Shown in pieces: positions 1 to 6,305 of a stretch of 7,010 nt of DNA. The DNA lies in contig CABSMD010000135.1 in assembly GCA_902478725.1 (NCBI GenBank), positions 1 through 7,010 of the forward strand. The letters run 5' to 3'. The position numbers and the translations under genes are program-made. The notes beneath the pieces are model-generated. The model saw only the letters and a program-made list of their open reading frames with translations, did no database searches and was not told the origin of the DNA. This DNA is from an uncultured Clostridia bacterium (GTDB lineage Bacteria; Bacillota; Clostridia; HGM11514). The first letter of the stretch is position 1. Each line of letters opens with the position of its first letter.

Positions 1-782
1 GCCAAGAAGCGGCTGACAAGGAGTTGGGCACAAATGAGGTAGGAATGATTACCGCAGGTAACGATATCATTCTTTGGACAAAATTACTGACAGAATTTGT
101 GGCTTATTCCCGTGTCAGTTCGCCAACTTCCGCACCGGACTATCCTGTCGTTTCCACGCCGAGCCGCCCGTCTAACAGTACGACTAATGGGGCAGGTAGC
201 CCGAGCGGAATAGGAGTCCTTCAAAACAACATTACTGCGGCGCAGGACGGGTTTGTCGACATAGCCGGTCACTGGGCGGAAACGGATATCAAAGAAATGG
301 CGGAAGCAGGAATCGTTTCTGGTGTGACCCCAACACAGTTTGAACCGGAGCGTACCATTACCAGAGCTGAATTTGCTGCCATGATCGTACGGGCACTGGG
401 TATTACGGCCACGGATGGGCCTGCATTTGAAGATGTTGCGAATAATGCCTGGTTTTATTCTTCCGTAACTGCCGCTGCGAAGGCAGGGCTGATCGTTGGA
501 TATGACGGATATTTCAGGCCGGACGACCTGATTACAAGGGAAGAAATGGCTACAATCATAGCCAAAGCTTATGTTTTCGCAGGCGGGGAGTTGCCCCGGT
601 CCGGTGGGCTTGAAAAGTTTGACGATAGAGATAGTATTGCAGACTGGGCGAAATCGAGCGTGGGTGCCGTAACATCCTTAGGACTGGTATCCGGTATGAC
701 TGATAATACATTTGCACCGCAGGAAAATGCGACACGCGCCCAAGCGGTTTCCCTGCTTAAACGTTTATACGACAGGCTTTAA
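1..782 (+). CDS. SLH-domain surface protein, C-terminal part (5' end outside window)
   Basis: The reading frame is open from the first bases of the window (codons from base 3) to TAA at 780-782, so this is the 3' end of a longer gene. A TTG at 24 is in frame but has no convincing ribosome binding site, and I do not take it as the start. Counting residues from base 24, positions about 31-76 are a Ser/Thr/Pro/Gly-rich linker. Three SLH domains follow at about 77-127, 135-185 and 198-250. Each has the family pattern of an F-x-D start, an aromatic, a Gly-[IL]-[IV] turn and an ITRAE-like motif (TRAE, TREE and a degenerate TRAQ). SLH triplets bind secondary cell-wall polysaccharide and anchor exported proteins to the Gram-positive wall, so this end is the anchor. 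The N-terminal effector part and signal peptide are not in the window, so the protein's own activity is unknown. Confidence 0.93.
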   Translation, partial: QEAADKELGTNEVGMITAGNDIILWTKLLTEFVAYSRVSSPTSAPDYPVVSTPSRPSNSTTNGAGSPSGIGVLQNNITAAQDGFVDIAGHWAETDIKEMAEAGIVSGVTPTQFEPERTITRAEFAAMIVRALGITATDGPAFEDVANNAWFYSSVTAAAKAGLIVGYDGYFRPDDLITREEMATIIAKAYVFAGGELPRSGGLEKFDDRDSIADWAKSSVGAVTSLGLVSGMTDNTFAPQENATRAQAVSLLKRLYDRL

Positions 783-823
783 GCCATTTGATCAAAGCGA
801 TTCCATCTCCATATTCCTTTTTG

Positions 824-854
824 TTTCCCAGCCTTAGTGCTGGGAAATTTTTTT
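824..854 (+). terminator. Rho-independent terminator of the SLH gene
   Basis: A perfect 9-bp stem (TTTCCCAGC at 824-832 and GCTGGGAAA at 839-847) with a 6-base loop is followed directly by a run of seven T (848-854). It begins 42 bases after the SLH stop codon on the same strand. It should end that transcript before the convergent tRNA unit. Confidence 0.93.
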
Positions 855-1190
855 GGCTCCTTAAGGAACGGGAATAGACCTCGTTACTAAAATATATCAT
901 GAAGGTAATAATGTTAAAGAAAAATACTAGTAAAAGCATGGCTTATGTAATGTAAAGATGCCAATACCGTATAGTATAAGTTTCAATTGCGCTAGGCAAC
1001 TTCCTTTTCTTTAAATCAAAATTTGGGGAGGGCAGATACTTTTCTGACATAAATTTGTCAGATTGATCAAGAGCAACGATTCAAAATTAACAGCTAAGAG
1101 ATAATTTTGGAAGTCATGCCCGACCGAACTGGGTCTGACCGGAGATATATTTAAGCTGTTTTTAATAAATTACCGAATATTTATAAATAT
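855..1190. other. Intergenic region with no recognisable gene
   Basis: This is an AT-rich gap between two convergent transcription units, the SLH gene on plus and tRNA-Pro on minus. I see no convincing coding frame, no RNA gene and no promoter with good boxes and spacing. It holds a 7-bp perfect inverted repeat at 1043-1062 and one copy (968-986) of a short sequence repeated at 1478-1496. Both are described separately. Confidence 0.6.
1043..1062. repeat. Short perfect inverted repeat
   Basis: TCTGACA at 1043-1049 and TGTCAGA at 1056-1062 are perfect inverted arms around a 6-base AT spacer. No T-run follows on either strand, so it is not a terminator. It has the size of a protein operator, but no promoter is visible beside it, and a match this short could be chance. 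Confidence 0.35.
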
Positions 1191-1223
1191 AACAAAAACC
1201 CTGTAACCGCAATGGTTACAGGG
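1191..1223 (-). terminator. Rho-independent terminator of tRNA-Pro
   Basis: A perfect 10-bp stem (CCCTGTAACC at 1199-1208 and GGTTACAGGG at 1214-1223) encloses a 5-base loop. Read on the minus strand it is followed by TTTTTGTT (1191-1198). It begins 7 bases past the CCA end of the tRNA, so it closes the tRNA transcript. Confidence 0.93.
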
Positions 1224-1230
1224 AAGTTTA

Positions 1231-1307
1231 TGGTCTGGGTGACAGGAATTGAACCTGCGACCTCTTGAACCCCATTCAAGCACGCTACCAAACTGCGCTA
1301 CACCCAG
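1231..1307 (-). tRNA. tRNA-Pro (anticodon GGG), CCA encoded
   Basis: The minus strand folds into a full 77-base cloverleaf. The acceptor stem is CTGGGTG/CACCCAG, with the C1-G72 pair and discriminator A73 usual for bacterial tRNA-Pro. The D stem is GCGC/GCGT around a loop containing GG. The anticodon stem is CTTGA/TCAAG with loop ATGGGGT, which places anticodon GGG at 1271-1273 and G37 after it. The T arm is GCAGG-TTCAATT-CCTGT, and CCA is encoded at 1231-1233. It reads CCC (and CCU) proline codons. It has its own consensus promoter and terminator, so it is a single-gene unit. Confidence 0.97.
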
Positions 1308-1321
1308 ACGAAACAAAGTAT

Positions 1322-1350
1322 ATTATAAAACAAAAATCCCCGTCTGTCAA
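1322..1350 (-). promoter_or_regulatory. Consensus sigma-70/sigma-A promoter of tRNA-Pro
   Basis: On the minus strand a perfect -35 box TTGACA (1345-1350) and a perfect -10 box TATAAT (1322-1327) are separated by exactly 17 bases. The -10 box ends 14 bases before the tRNA 5' end, which predicts a start near 1315 and a very short leader removed by RNase P. Perfect boxes fit a highly expressed stable RNA. Confidence 0.93.
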
Positions 1351-1622
1351 GCAACTTTTCCGCAATTCTAAAATTTATTTGTAGAAGTATAATATAAACT
1401 GGACATGAACAGATCATTGATAAGGAACCCAATCATATCCAGGGTGTGGTAGCAGTCCTACTTTTTGATCTGACAAACGTATAGTATAAACTTCAAATAA
1501 GAGAGGTACGATAGCCGCACCCGTCTGGTCGACAACGCTATAACCAATAGCACCATATTTTAGGACTGAGCTGGATTTTAAGCTTGCTCAATACAGTTTT
1601 ACTACAAAGTTATATTTAAAAA
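1351..1622. other. Intergenic region between tRNA-Pro promoter and dehydrogenase gene
   Basis: Apart from the start-less open frame at 1414-1587 and a short repeat copy at 1478-1496, I see no gene. There is no clear rho-independent terminator for the operon ending at 1623. The only hairpin noted (TGAGC with GCTCA, near 1565-1591) has a weak 5-bp stem and no T-run. Operon transcripts may therefore end by a Rho-type mechanism or run on towards the tRNA. Confidence 0.5.
1414..1587 (-). pseudogene. Start-less 57-codon open frame, probable 3' remnant of an unidentified gene
   Basis: On the minus strand a frame is open from just after a TGA at 1588-1590 to a TGA at 1414-1416. It has no ATG, GTG or TTG near its beginning and no ribosome binding site. 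The peptide has natural-looking composition, with segments such as KYGAIGYSVVDQTGAAIVP and a tail ending PGYDWVPYQ. I do not recognise the family. It lies downstream of the dehydrogenase gene on the same strand and could be the decayed 3' end of a gene whose front was deleted. Chance openness cannot be excluded at this length. Confidence 0.35.
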
Positions 1623-2711
1623 TCATGACGCAAACAGTAGGCCGGAATAGATCAGCTTGATTTTTTCACGATCCATTTCCAATTCGTTAATGGTAAAATC
1701 CTCACCAAATAACAAGGCGGCAGCGATGCCCAGCATGATGTAGGTGCTGTCTATCTCATATTTACGGCAAAGTCTCTCCGCCCCAATTAGCCTGTCGCTT
1801 GGCGCAAGCTTACGCTTTAGGTCACGTCCAACCCGTGCAATGGTATCTCCCAGATAGCGGTTGCCAAACCGGCGGATCAGATCGTCCGCATATGCTTTGA
1901 CCTCTGTAAGCGGCCTGCTATGCTCCAGAGACAGGGCTTCGGCGGAGGCATACATGGCATTCTGTACGGCGGCTCTTATCTTTGGGTCATCAATTGCTTC
2001 ATAAATATAAGTATATCCCTTGATTTTTCCCAAGTATGCCGTGATGGCGTGTCCCATATTATGGAGAAACAGCTTGCTTTCAATATAATAAGAAAAGTTA
2101 GATTCCAGCAGGATTCCTTTCACTTCGGGCATATCACCCAGAAAGGCATCCCTGTCCACCGGAAGCTGGCAAAATGGCTCCACCCACACCCTTAGAGGGT
2201 TTCCTTCCTTCATTTCTTCCCGCAGCACCGGCACCATCCTACCGACCGAAGCCTCAACAAAACCTACTTTTTCCTCAGGAAAGTCGCTGCCCATCTGTTC
2301 TTTTATCAATTTTCTCAGGTAGGAATCGGCTTGGAGAAGATTTTCACACAGAATGATGTCCAGCTTACGTCCGCCGCTTGCTATTCTTCTGCGGATGCCT
2401 TCACACAGGTTTGGTACAATTTTCTTCAGCACGTTGACTCCCACGCAGGTACACATTAGGTCGCAGGACGCGATTGCATTCGCAACAGCTGAGGTATCTG
2501 TACCATCAACGGCGTGGACATTTTCTACTTTTATTTCTATTTGGTTTTCGTTATCCACGACCTTGATGGGGTATGTATGATCACGATTGAGGAGGCTGAC
2601 GATTTCCGAGTTAATGTCGATAAACACGGTCTCCCAGCCGCTTTGAGAAAAAAGCTGCCCCAAAAAGCCGCGGCCGATATTACCTGCTCCGTATACTACT
2701 ACCTGTTTCAT
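1623..2711 (-). CDS. mtlD: Mannitol-1-phosphate 5-dehydrogenase-like polyol phosphate dehydrogenase
   Basis: This 362-residue protein belongs to the long-chain mannitol dehydrogenase family, whose MtlD members interconvert mannitol 1-phosphate and fructose 6-phosphate with NAD(H) in the cytoplasm. The N-terminal Rossmann domain has the dinucleotide loop GAGNIGRGF (8-16) and an acidic residue at the end of the second strand (D32), which favours NAD over NADP. Other family landmarks are CEN (122-124), VGFVEASVGRMVP (149-161), the catalytic helix KLFLHNMGHAITAYLGK with the expected catalytic Lys213, and the C-terminal GRDLKRKL...DRLIG block (295-310). It is slightly shorter than E. coli MtlD (382). 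The start is ATG at 2711, with AGGAAG 9 bases upstream. The gene overlaps the kinase gene by 32 bases, which suggests translational coupling. The exact polyol phosphate (mannitol 1-P or another hexitol phosphate) is inferred from family only. Confidence 0.88.
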   Translation of the reverse strand: MKQVVVYGAGNIGRGFLGQLFSQSGWETVFIDINSEIVSLLNRDHTYPIKVVDNENQIEIKVENVHAVDGTDTSAVANAIASCDLMCTCVGVNVLKKIVPNLCEGIRRRIASGGRKLDIILCENLLQADSYLRKLIKEQMGSDFPEEKVGFVEASVGRMVPVLREEMKEGNPLRVWVEPFCQLPVDRDAFLGDMPEVKGILLESNFSYYIESKLFLHNMGHAITAYLGKIKGYTYIYEAIDDPKIRAAVQNAMYASAEALSLEHSRPLTEVKAYADDLIRRFGNRYLGDTIARVGRDLKRKLAPSDRLIGAERLCRKYEIDSTYIMLGIAAALLFGEDFTINELEMDREKIKLIYSGLLFAS

Positions 2712-3693
2712 TTTTGGCCACTTCCTTTCTGTTATCGTCCTTTTTATAACTGTCTATGAATCGGCAAACCTCGTTGTATGGCCGGATTCCGGTCGTTGCA
2801 CCACAGGCGGACACGCAAAAGGAACCTACGGCATTGCCGAGTTTGGCGCATTCTATAAGCTCCATACCATGGGAGAGTCCGTACAGGAAACCGGCACAGA
2901 AGCTATCGCCAGCGCCCGTTGTATCCACCGCTTGAACCGAGGCGTAAGCGGGCAGGTTCAAGCCCTGCAAGGGTAAGTTATTTTGACCTTTTGAGCAACT
3001 TTTTAGAAAACAGCCATCTTTTCCTGTCTTAATGACGACATGGCTGACCCCGGCCTCCAAAAACAGATCGGAAATTTTTTCGACATCGTTTTCCCCCGTG
3101 ATAGCGGCGGCTTCGTCATAGGAGGGTATAAAGTAGTCCAAATAGGGGAGACAAGGAGCGATATTCCACTTTCCAGTATCGTCCCACGCGGTGTCAAGCA
3201 CCGTGGTTTTGCCAATCTCTTTACATTTTTTTAAAAAGGCTGCGCATGGCTCGCCGTCAAAGGAGGGCATCAGCATACTGCCTGCTACGAACACAATGTC
3301 AGACTGCCTGACGATCTCCATATTAATATCTTGCTTTGTAAACACCGCATTCGCCCCTGTATAGTGCAGGAAGGAACGCTCCCCACTGCAGTCGATCAGG
3401 GCGACCGAGGCGGACGTACCGGCCCGGTTGGTTTCGATCAAGCCGCCGATATTGACACTGTGCTTTTTTAGTTCTTCCCGAAGAAACGCACCGAACCCAT
3501 CCCGCCCGACCATACCCACCAGGGCGGTTTTGGCACCGAGCACAGACAGGTCAATTGCGGTATTGGAGGCACAGCCCCCGCTATACAAGCGGATACTGTC
3601 GATCAGGCTCAATTTTCCTTTCTGCGGCAGGCGGTCAACCGTCTGGCTCAGACAGTCCGCCACCAGGATACCAACACAGCAAACTTCAAACAT
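2680..3693 (-). CDS. PfkB-family carbohydrate kinase
   Basis: This 337-residue protein is a complete ribokinase/PfkB-fold sugar kinase, transferring phosphate from ATP to a sugar, sugar alcohol or nucleoside in the cytoplasm. Visible landmarks are the N-terminal substrate-binding glycine motif SGGCASNTA (about 38-46), followed by the LGAKTALVGMVGRDGFG block. The PSYDEAAAITG segment (about 190-200) and the PfkB signature DTTGAGDSF (257-265), with catalytic Asp263 and the anion hole, also fit. I start it at ATG 3693 because GAGGGG (3702-3707) sits 8 bases upstream; an in-frame GTG at 3702 would overlap that site. It begins 21 bases after the AraC-gene stop and overlaps the dehydrogenase gene by 32 bases. 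The C-terminal tail after about residue 315 is charged and lies partly in the overlap. Its substrate is not readable. Pairing with an MtlD-like enzyme suggests a hexose or hexitol. Confidence 0.9.
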   Translation of the reverse strand: MFEVCCVGILVADCLSQTVDRLPQKGKLSLIDSIRLYSGGCASNTAIDLSVLGAKTALVGMVGRDGFGAFLREELKKHSVNIGGLIETNRAGTSASVALIDCSGERSFLHYTGANAVFTKQDINMEIVRQSDIVFVAGSMLMPSFDGEPCAAFLKKCKEIGKTTVLDTAWDDTGKWNIAPCLPYLDYFIPSYDEAAAITGENDVEKISDLFLEAGVSHVVIKTGKDGCFLKSCSKGQNNLPLQGLNLPAYASVQAVDTTGAGDSFCAGFLYGLSHGMELIECAKLGNAVGSFCVSACGATTGIRPYNEVCRFIDSYKKDDNRKEVAKNETGSSIRSR

Positions 3694-3701
3694 AATACAC
3701 A

Positions 3702-3707
3702 CCCCTC
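3702..3707 (-). promoter_or_regulatory. Ribosome binding site deciding the kinase start
   Basis: GAGGGG on the minus strand lies 8 bases upstream of ATG 3693. It falls in the 21-base gap after the regulator stop codon and rules out the in-frame GTG at 3702, which would overlap it. Confidence 0.8.
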
Positions 3708-3714
3708 TTTCCTA

Positions 3715-4578
3715 TTATTGGCTGCCTGCAGCAAGTGTATTGTTACTCTGGTGTTTTTTCCGGTAATCGCCGGGGGTCATACCGGTATGTTTTTTGAATA
3801 ACTTGCTAAAATGCACCGCATCTGAAAATCCAATGGACGAAGCGATCTCACACACGGTCAGGTTCGTGCCGGACAGATATTCTTTCGCCCGTTCCAACCG
3901 GATCCCTGTTTTGTAGGTGTGCGGCGACACGCCGGTAAACTCTTTAAACAGGGTAATAAAATAACATTTGTTCAGATAACACATCCGCGCATATTCTTCC
4001 ACCGAGGTTTGGGATGCAAAATCAGTATGCATCCGTTCCAGCACACCCAGCAACTTTTGGTATTTTTTGTCCGCGTTCGCAGGACGGGAACGGCAGCGCG
4101 CAATTTGGGACAGCAATATCCGCAGGCTGGCATTGCAGATTTCTTCATACTTAAAGGCTTTTGCCTGCATCTCCCGAATAATGGAATGAAAAACGTCCCG
4201 TATTTCATTGTGTTTTCCAACGCGGAAGGGGCCGCGCCCGTCCAACCCGTTATCCGACAAAAGCGGAACAGAATCTCGTCCGGTAAAATGGACGGAATAG
4301 ACCAGGGCGTTATCCTTTTCGTAAAAAACGGATATTTGCGGTTCGTTGGGCCTGAGCAATAACAGGCTGCCTTCCCCGACCTTTTCGCAGACGGCGCTAC
4401 GGCGAAAATAGCCACAGCCTTCCCAAAAATAGATCAGCTGGAAGTCGGGCGTCCCGTTCGGTCGGATGATAGAATAATCCGACGCATAACGGTTACAGCC
4501 ACAGTAATTGACCTGCAATTGTGTATTTGAGGCGACCAGCACATGTCGATATTGCTCAAAGGATGTTTCAAATTGCAT
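3715..4578 (-). CDS. AraC/XylS-family transcriptional regulator
   Basis: This 287-residue protein has the classical AraC layout. An N-terminal beta-rich cupin-like sensing region (about 15-115) includes the segment FQLIYFWEGCGYF and the LLLLRPNEPQ turn. The C-terminal two-helix-turn-helix DNA-binding domain spans about 175-275. Its first helix pair runs through SVEEYARMCYLNKCYFITLFKE and its second through VCEIASSIGFSDAVHFSKLFKKHTGMTPGDYRKKH, close to the family consensus. I chose ATG 4578 because AGGGAGGG lies just upstream and the promoter (4601-4629) sits behind it. Longer in-frame starts would lie inside or upstream of that promoter. It is the first gene of an operon with the PfkB kinase and MtlD-like dehydrogenase, so it most likely controls its own operon in response to the carbohydrate. 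The ligand is unknown. Confidence 0.93.
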   Translation of the reverse strand: MQFETSFEQYRHVLVASNTQLQVNYCGCNRYASDYSIIRPNGTPDFQLIYFWEGCGYFRRSAVCEKVGEGSLLLLRPNEPQISVFYEKDNALVYSVHFTGRDSVPLLSDNGLDGRGPFRVGKHNEIRDVFHSIIREMQAKAFKYEEICNASLRILLSQIARCRSRPANADKKYQKLLGVLERMHTDFASQTSVEEYARMCYLNKCYFITLFKEFTGVSPHTYKTGIRLERAKEYLSGTNLTVCEIASSIGFSDAVHFSKLFKKHTGMTPGDYRKKHQSNNTLAAGSQ

Positions 4579-4582
4579 TAAG

Positions 4583-4592
4583 CTCCCTCCCT
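4583..4592 (-). promoter_or_regulatory. Ribosome binding site deciding the AraC-gene start
   Basis: The minus strand reads AGGGAGGGAG a few bases before ATG 4578. It contains the anti-Shine-Dalgarno complement GGAGG-like core twice over in tandem. The transcript is predicted to begin near 4594, so this site lies almost at its 5' end. Confidence 0.8.
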
Positions 4593-4600
4593 TCCACTTC

Positions 4601-4629
4601 ATTATAACGGACGATTCCCAATTAGTCAA
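4601..4629 (-). promoter_or_regulatory. Promoter of the araC-pfkB-mtlD operon
   Basis: On the minus strand a -35 box TTGACT (4624-4629) and a perfect -10 box TATAAT (4601-4606) are 17 bases apart. The predicted transcript start near 4594 gives a leader of only about 16 bases before ATG 4578. No other promoter is visible within the three-gene operon. Boxes this good suggest control by repression or moderate basal expression rather than strict dependence on an activator, but that is inference. Confidence 0.88.
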
Positions 4630-4642
4630 TAGAATTTACTAA

Positions 4643-5035
4643 ATAATTTTTTTTGAAAAAGTGGATAGGTTCGATACCTGCGAGGTGACTGTATCTATTG
4701 AGGCGGACACGAATGTAAGTATTCATAAGGATTATAATGTGACGAACTGGAGTTTTGAGGATAATATGCTTCGGTTCACCATTACCAACCTTTCTGGAAC
4801 AGCCAAAAAAGCGCAATTGCCCATTGCAGAGTACAACACCTGTGAACTCACAGACATCCGTGCGATCCCCATTGTACTTGCGGCAAACGGCGAGAGCCAG
4901 AGCATAACGCAGGCTGTCCCAAGAAACGCGAAGATATTTTTGAGGGATAAGGCTGAGTCCTATCGTCGCTATCCCGGTCACGTTTCAAAATGTATAAACA
5001 GGTCGTTTTGCTGCAAAAAAGAGAGTGGTAAATAA
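4643..5035 (+). pseudogene. Decayed fragment of a beta-rich protein (family not identified)
   Basis: A plus-strand frame is open from after TAA 4640-4642 to TAA 5033-5035. A GTG at 4661 is in frame, but the bases before it are a T-run plus A-run with no ribosome binding site. No ATG lies near the front, so it is probably not translated as a gene of its own. The first about 110 residues have the alternating hydrophobic pattern of a beta sandwich, with segments such as VTVSIEADTNVSIHKDY, NVTNWSFEDNMLRFTITNLS and QAVPRNAKIFLR. These resemble C-terminal accessory domains of secreted or glycoside-hydrolase-type proteins. The last 25 residues are Cys/Lys/Arg-rich and unlike the rest, which suggests the true end was lost. 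It abuts the promoter of the divergent AraC operon, consistent with a deletion junction. A real small protein cannot be excluded. Confidence 0.45.
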
Positions 5036-5136
5036 ATCGGCATTGGCGCATGGTTGGATATGACGGTGGAGCAAGGGGAGCAAGGCATGAATTTTTCAGA
5101 AAAAGAGCCACAGCAAAATGAACGCATGATGTTTTT

Positions 5137-5346
5137 TCAAAAAACTCGCCACAAGCGATATAACGCTTGCGGCGATGTAGCAGAGAACGCCAATTTTGAT
5201 AGAATACACTCCTGGCCTTCTTTATAAGATGAATATTTACAAATGGCACATTTACGCATCATCGATAAATCGGCGATAGGGCGCTTCCGAGAAGTATACA
5301 CATGAACAACTTTTTCGCACGCATATCTTGCGCAAATGAACTTCAT
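5137..5346 (-). CDS. Possible small Cys-rich ORF coupled to the ADPRH gene (doubtful)
   Basis: An ATG at 5346 overlaps the ADPRH stop codon in the ATGA arrangement typical of translational coupling. It opens a 69-codon frame. The peptide has cysteines at 5, 10, 33, 36 and 47, including a CAIC knuckle, which loosely recalls zinc-ribbon or rubredoxin-like spacing. Against it, there is no ribosome binding site, and the last about 15 codons are encoded by the terminator hairpin with the stop in its T-run. No family is recognised. It may be chance or a decayed remnant. Confidence 0.2.
   Translation of the reverse strand: MKFICARYACEKVVHVYTSRKRPIADLSMMRKCAICKYSSYKEGQECILSKLAFSATSPQALYRLWRVF
5138..5175 (-). 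terminator. Rho-independent terminator downstream of the ADPRH gene
   Basis: On the minus strand a 12-bp stem (5164-5175 pairing with 5146-5157, one G-U pair) has a 6-base loop and is followed by G and six T (5139-5145). It lies about 170 bases after the ADPRH stop, so the transcript carries an unusually long 3' tail or a further small reading frame. Confidence 0.9.
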
Positions 5347-6305
5347 ATTTTTACATGATCTAGCGTCTTTTTTACACAATTGGAGATTTTCACGGTGTCA
5401 ACATGAAAAATTGAGGTATGAAGGATGTCATTTATCGGCTTGGTCCAGGCCGTATCAATACCGCTAATTCCAAGAACCATGCCAAGAATTGAGCCTACCG
5501 TTGCCCCGTTGCAATCTGTATCAAACCCCGTTTCTACTGCCATGCATATGGATTTTCCATAGTCTCCTTTACCATAAAGCAACGATGCCGCAACAATCAT
5601 AGCGTTTGAAATGGTATGACACCAGTCATGCCCCGTATATTCGTCAAATCTTTTGTGGATTTTATCAAAGCATTCTTTTTGAGGTATATTATTTTTATAG
5701 TCTGCTATTATTTCAGCGATGGCCTCATACAGTCGCGATGAATAAGGAATCTCCGCAAGACCTCCTAAAAGGATATCCTCTATATTGCTTGTAACCGCAG
5801 CACTGGCAAGCATCGCCGCCACGAACATTTCACCGTATATTCCGTTCTTTATATGCGAAATTGAAGCATCACGAAACGCCATTTCCGCAGCCAATGCAGG
5901 ATTGCCCGGATTGATGTATCCAAAATAATCTCCCCGTATCTGGGCGCCTATCCATTCGCGATACGGATTTTTATATATGGCGGATTCCGGCGGCTCAAAT
6001 CCTCTCACAAAATTGCAGAAAGCAACCCTTTCCGCAGTACAATATGCATCTTTTGGCTGATATGCAAGCCATGCTCTTGAAACGTCGTAGGATGTAAAAT
6101 CCCTTCCATATTTATCAACAATCAACTGGGCCAGCACCGTATAATTTGTATCATCGTCAACCGGCATACCGTCTATGTTATCTGCATAAACTCTGCCGGC
6201 AAATCTGAATTTGTACTTTTCACAGATTTCATCTGTCAGATCGGTTCGATAAATATATCTATACATCGGCCAGTTTTTTGTTTCTTTCAAGAATGGATGT
6301 AACAT
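5343..6305 (-). CDS. ADP-ribosylglycohydrolase family domain (3' part of frameshifted XRE-ADPRH gene)
   Basis: This 320-residue frame is the bulk of an ADP-ribosylglycohydrolase (DraG/ARH-like) domain. The family removes ADP-ribose from proteins or hydrolyses related ADP-ribosyl compounds, using two divalent metals. The first metal-binding cluster is DDDTNY (50-55) and the second is GFDTDCNGATVGSILG (260-275), with D262 and D264 as expected ligands. The conserved YCTAERVAF (88-96), KNPYREWIGAQIRGDYFGY (112-130) and DASISHIKNGIYGEM (146-160) blocks are all intact. ATG 6305 is the first in-frame start, with AGAAGG 11 bases upstream, but it is probably not the native start. The family's N-terminal helix (GAWMGRVCGCLLG) is encoded by the preceding frame, and PFLKETKNWPM continues it after a frameshift near 6303. 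Without that helix, activity of a restarted product is doubtful. Confidence 0.85.
   Translation of the reverse strand: MLHPFLKETKNWPMYRYIYRTDLTDEICEKYKFRFAGRVYADNIDGMPVDDDTNYTVLAQLIVDKYGRDFTSYDVSRAWLAYQPKDAYCTAERVAFCNFVRGFEPPESAIYKNPYREWIGAQIRGDYFGYINPGNPALAAEMAFRDASISHIKNGIYGEMFVAAMLASAAVTSNIEDILLGGLAEIPYSSRLYEAIAEIIADYKNNIPQKECFDKIHKRFDEYTGHDWCHTISNAMIVAASLLYGKGDYGKSICMAVETGFDTDCNGATVGSILGMVLGISGIDTAWTKPINDILHTSIFHVDTVKISNCVKKTLDHVKI

Noticed and set aside
757..939. Minus-strand 60-codon frame with a hydrophobic start.
   Set aside because: It spans the SLH terminator and the end of the SLH gene, and has no ribosome binding site. The hydrophobic stretch comes from AT-rich intergenic bases.
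1231..1307. tRNA-Pro as an integration site with a duplicated 3' end.
   Set aside because: No second copy of the tRNA 3' end, integrase gene or element boundary was found in the window.
3919..4415. Long open frames on both strands overlapping the AraC gene (plus 3919-4362, minus 3972-4415).
   Set aside because: They lie within a gene with clear AraC homology, lack ribosome binding sites and show no domain pattern.
4661..4700. GGTTCGATACC at about 4669-4679 resembles a tRNA T-arm, suggesting a tRNA fragment or attachment site.
   Set aside because: The flanking stem pairs poorly, no other cloverleaf parts are present, and the bases fit the coding frame of the fragment.
4622..5249. Minus-strand frames at 4622-4981 and 4848-5249.
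   Set aside because: One covers the AraC operon promoter and the other runs through the ADPRH terminator. The peptides show no family motifs, and the plus-strand frame has better protein character.
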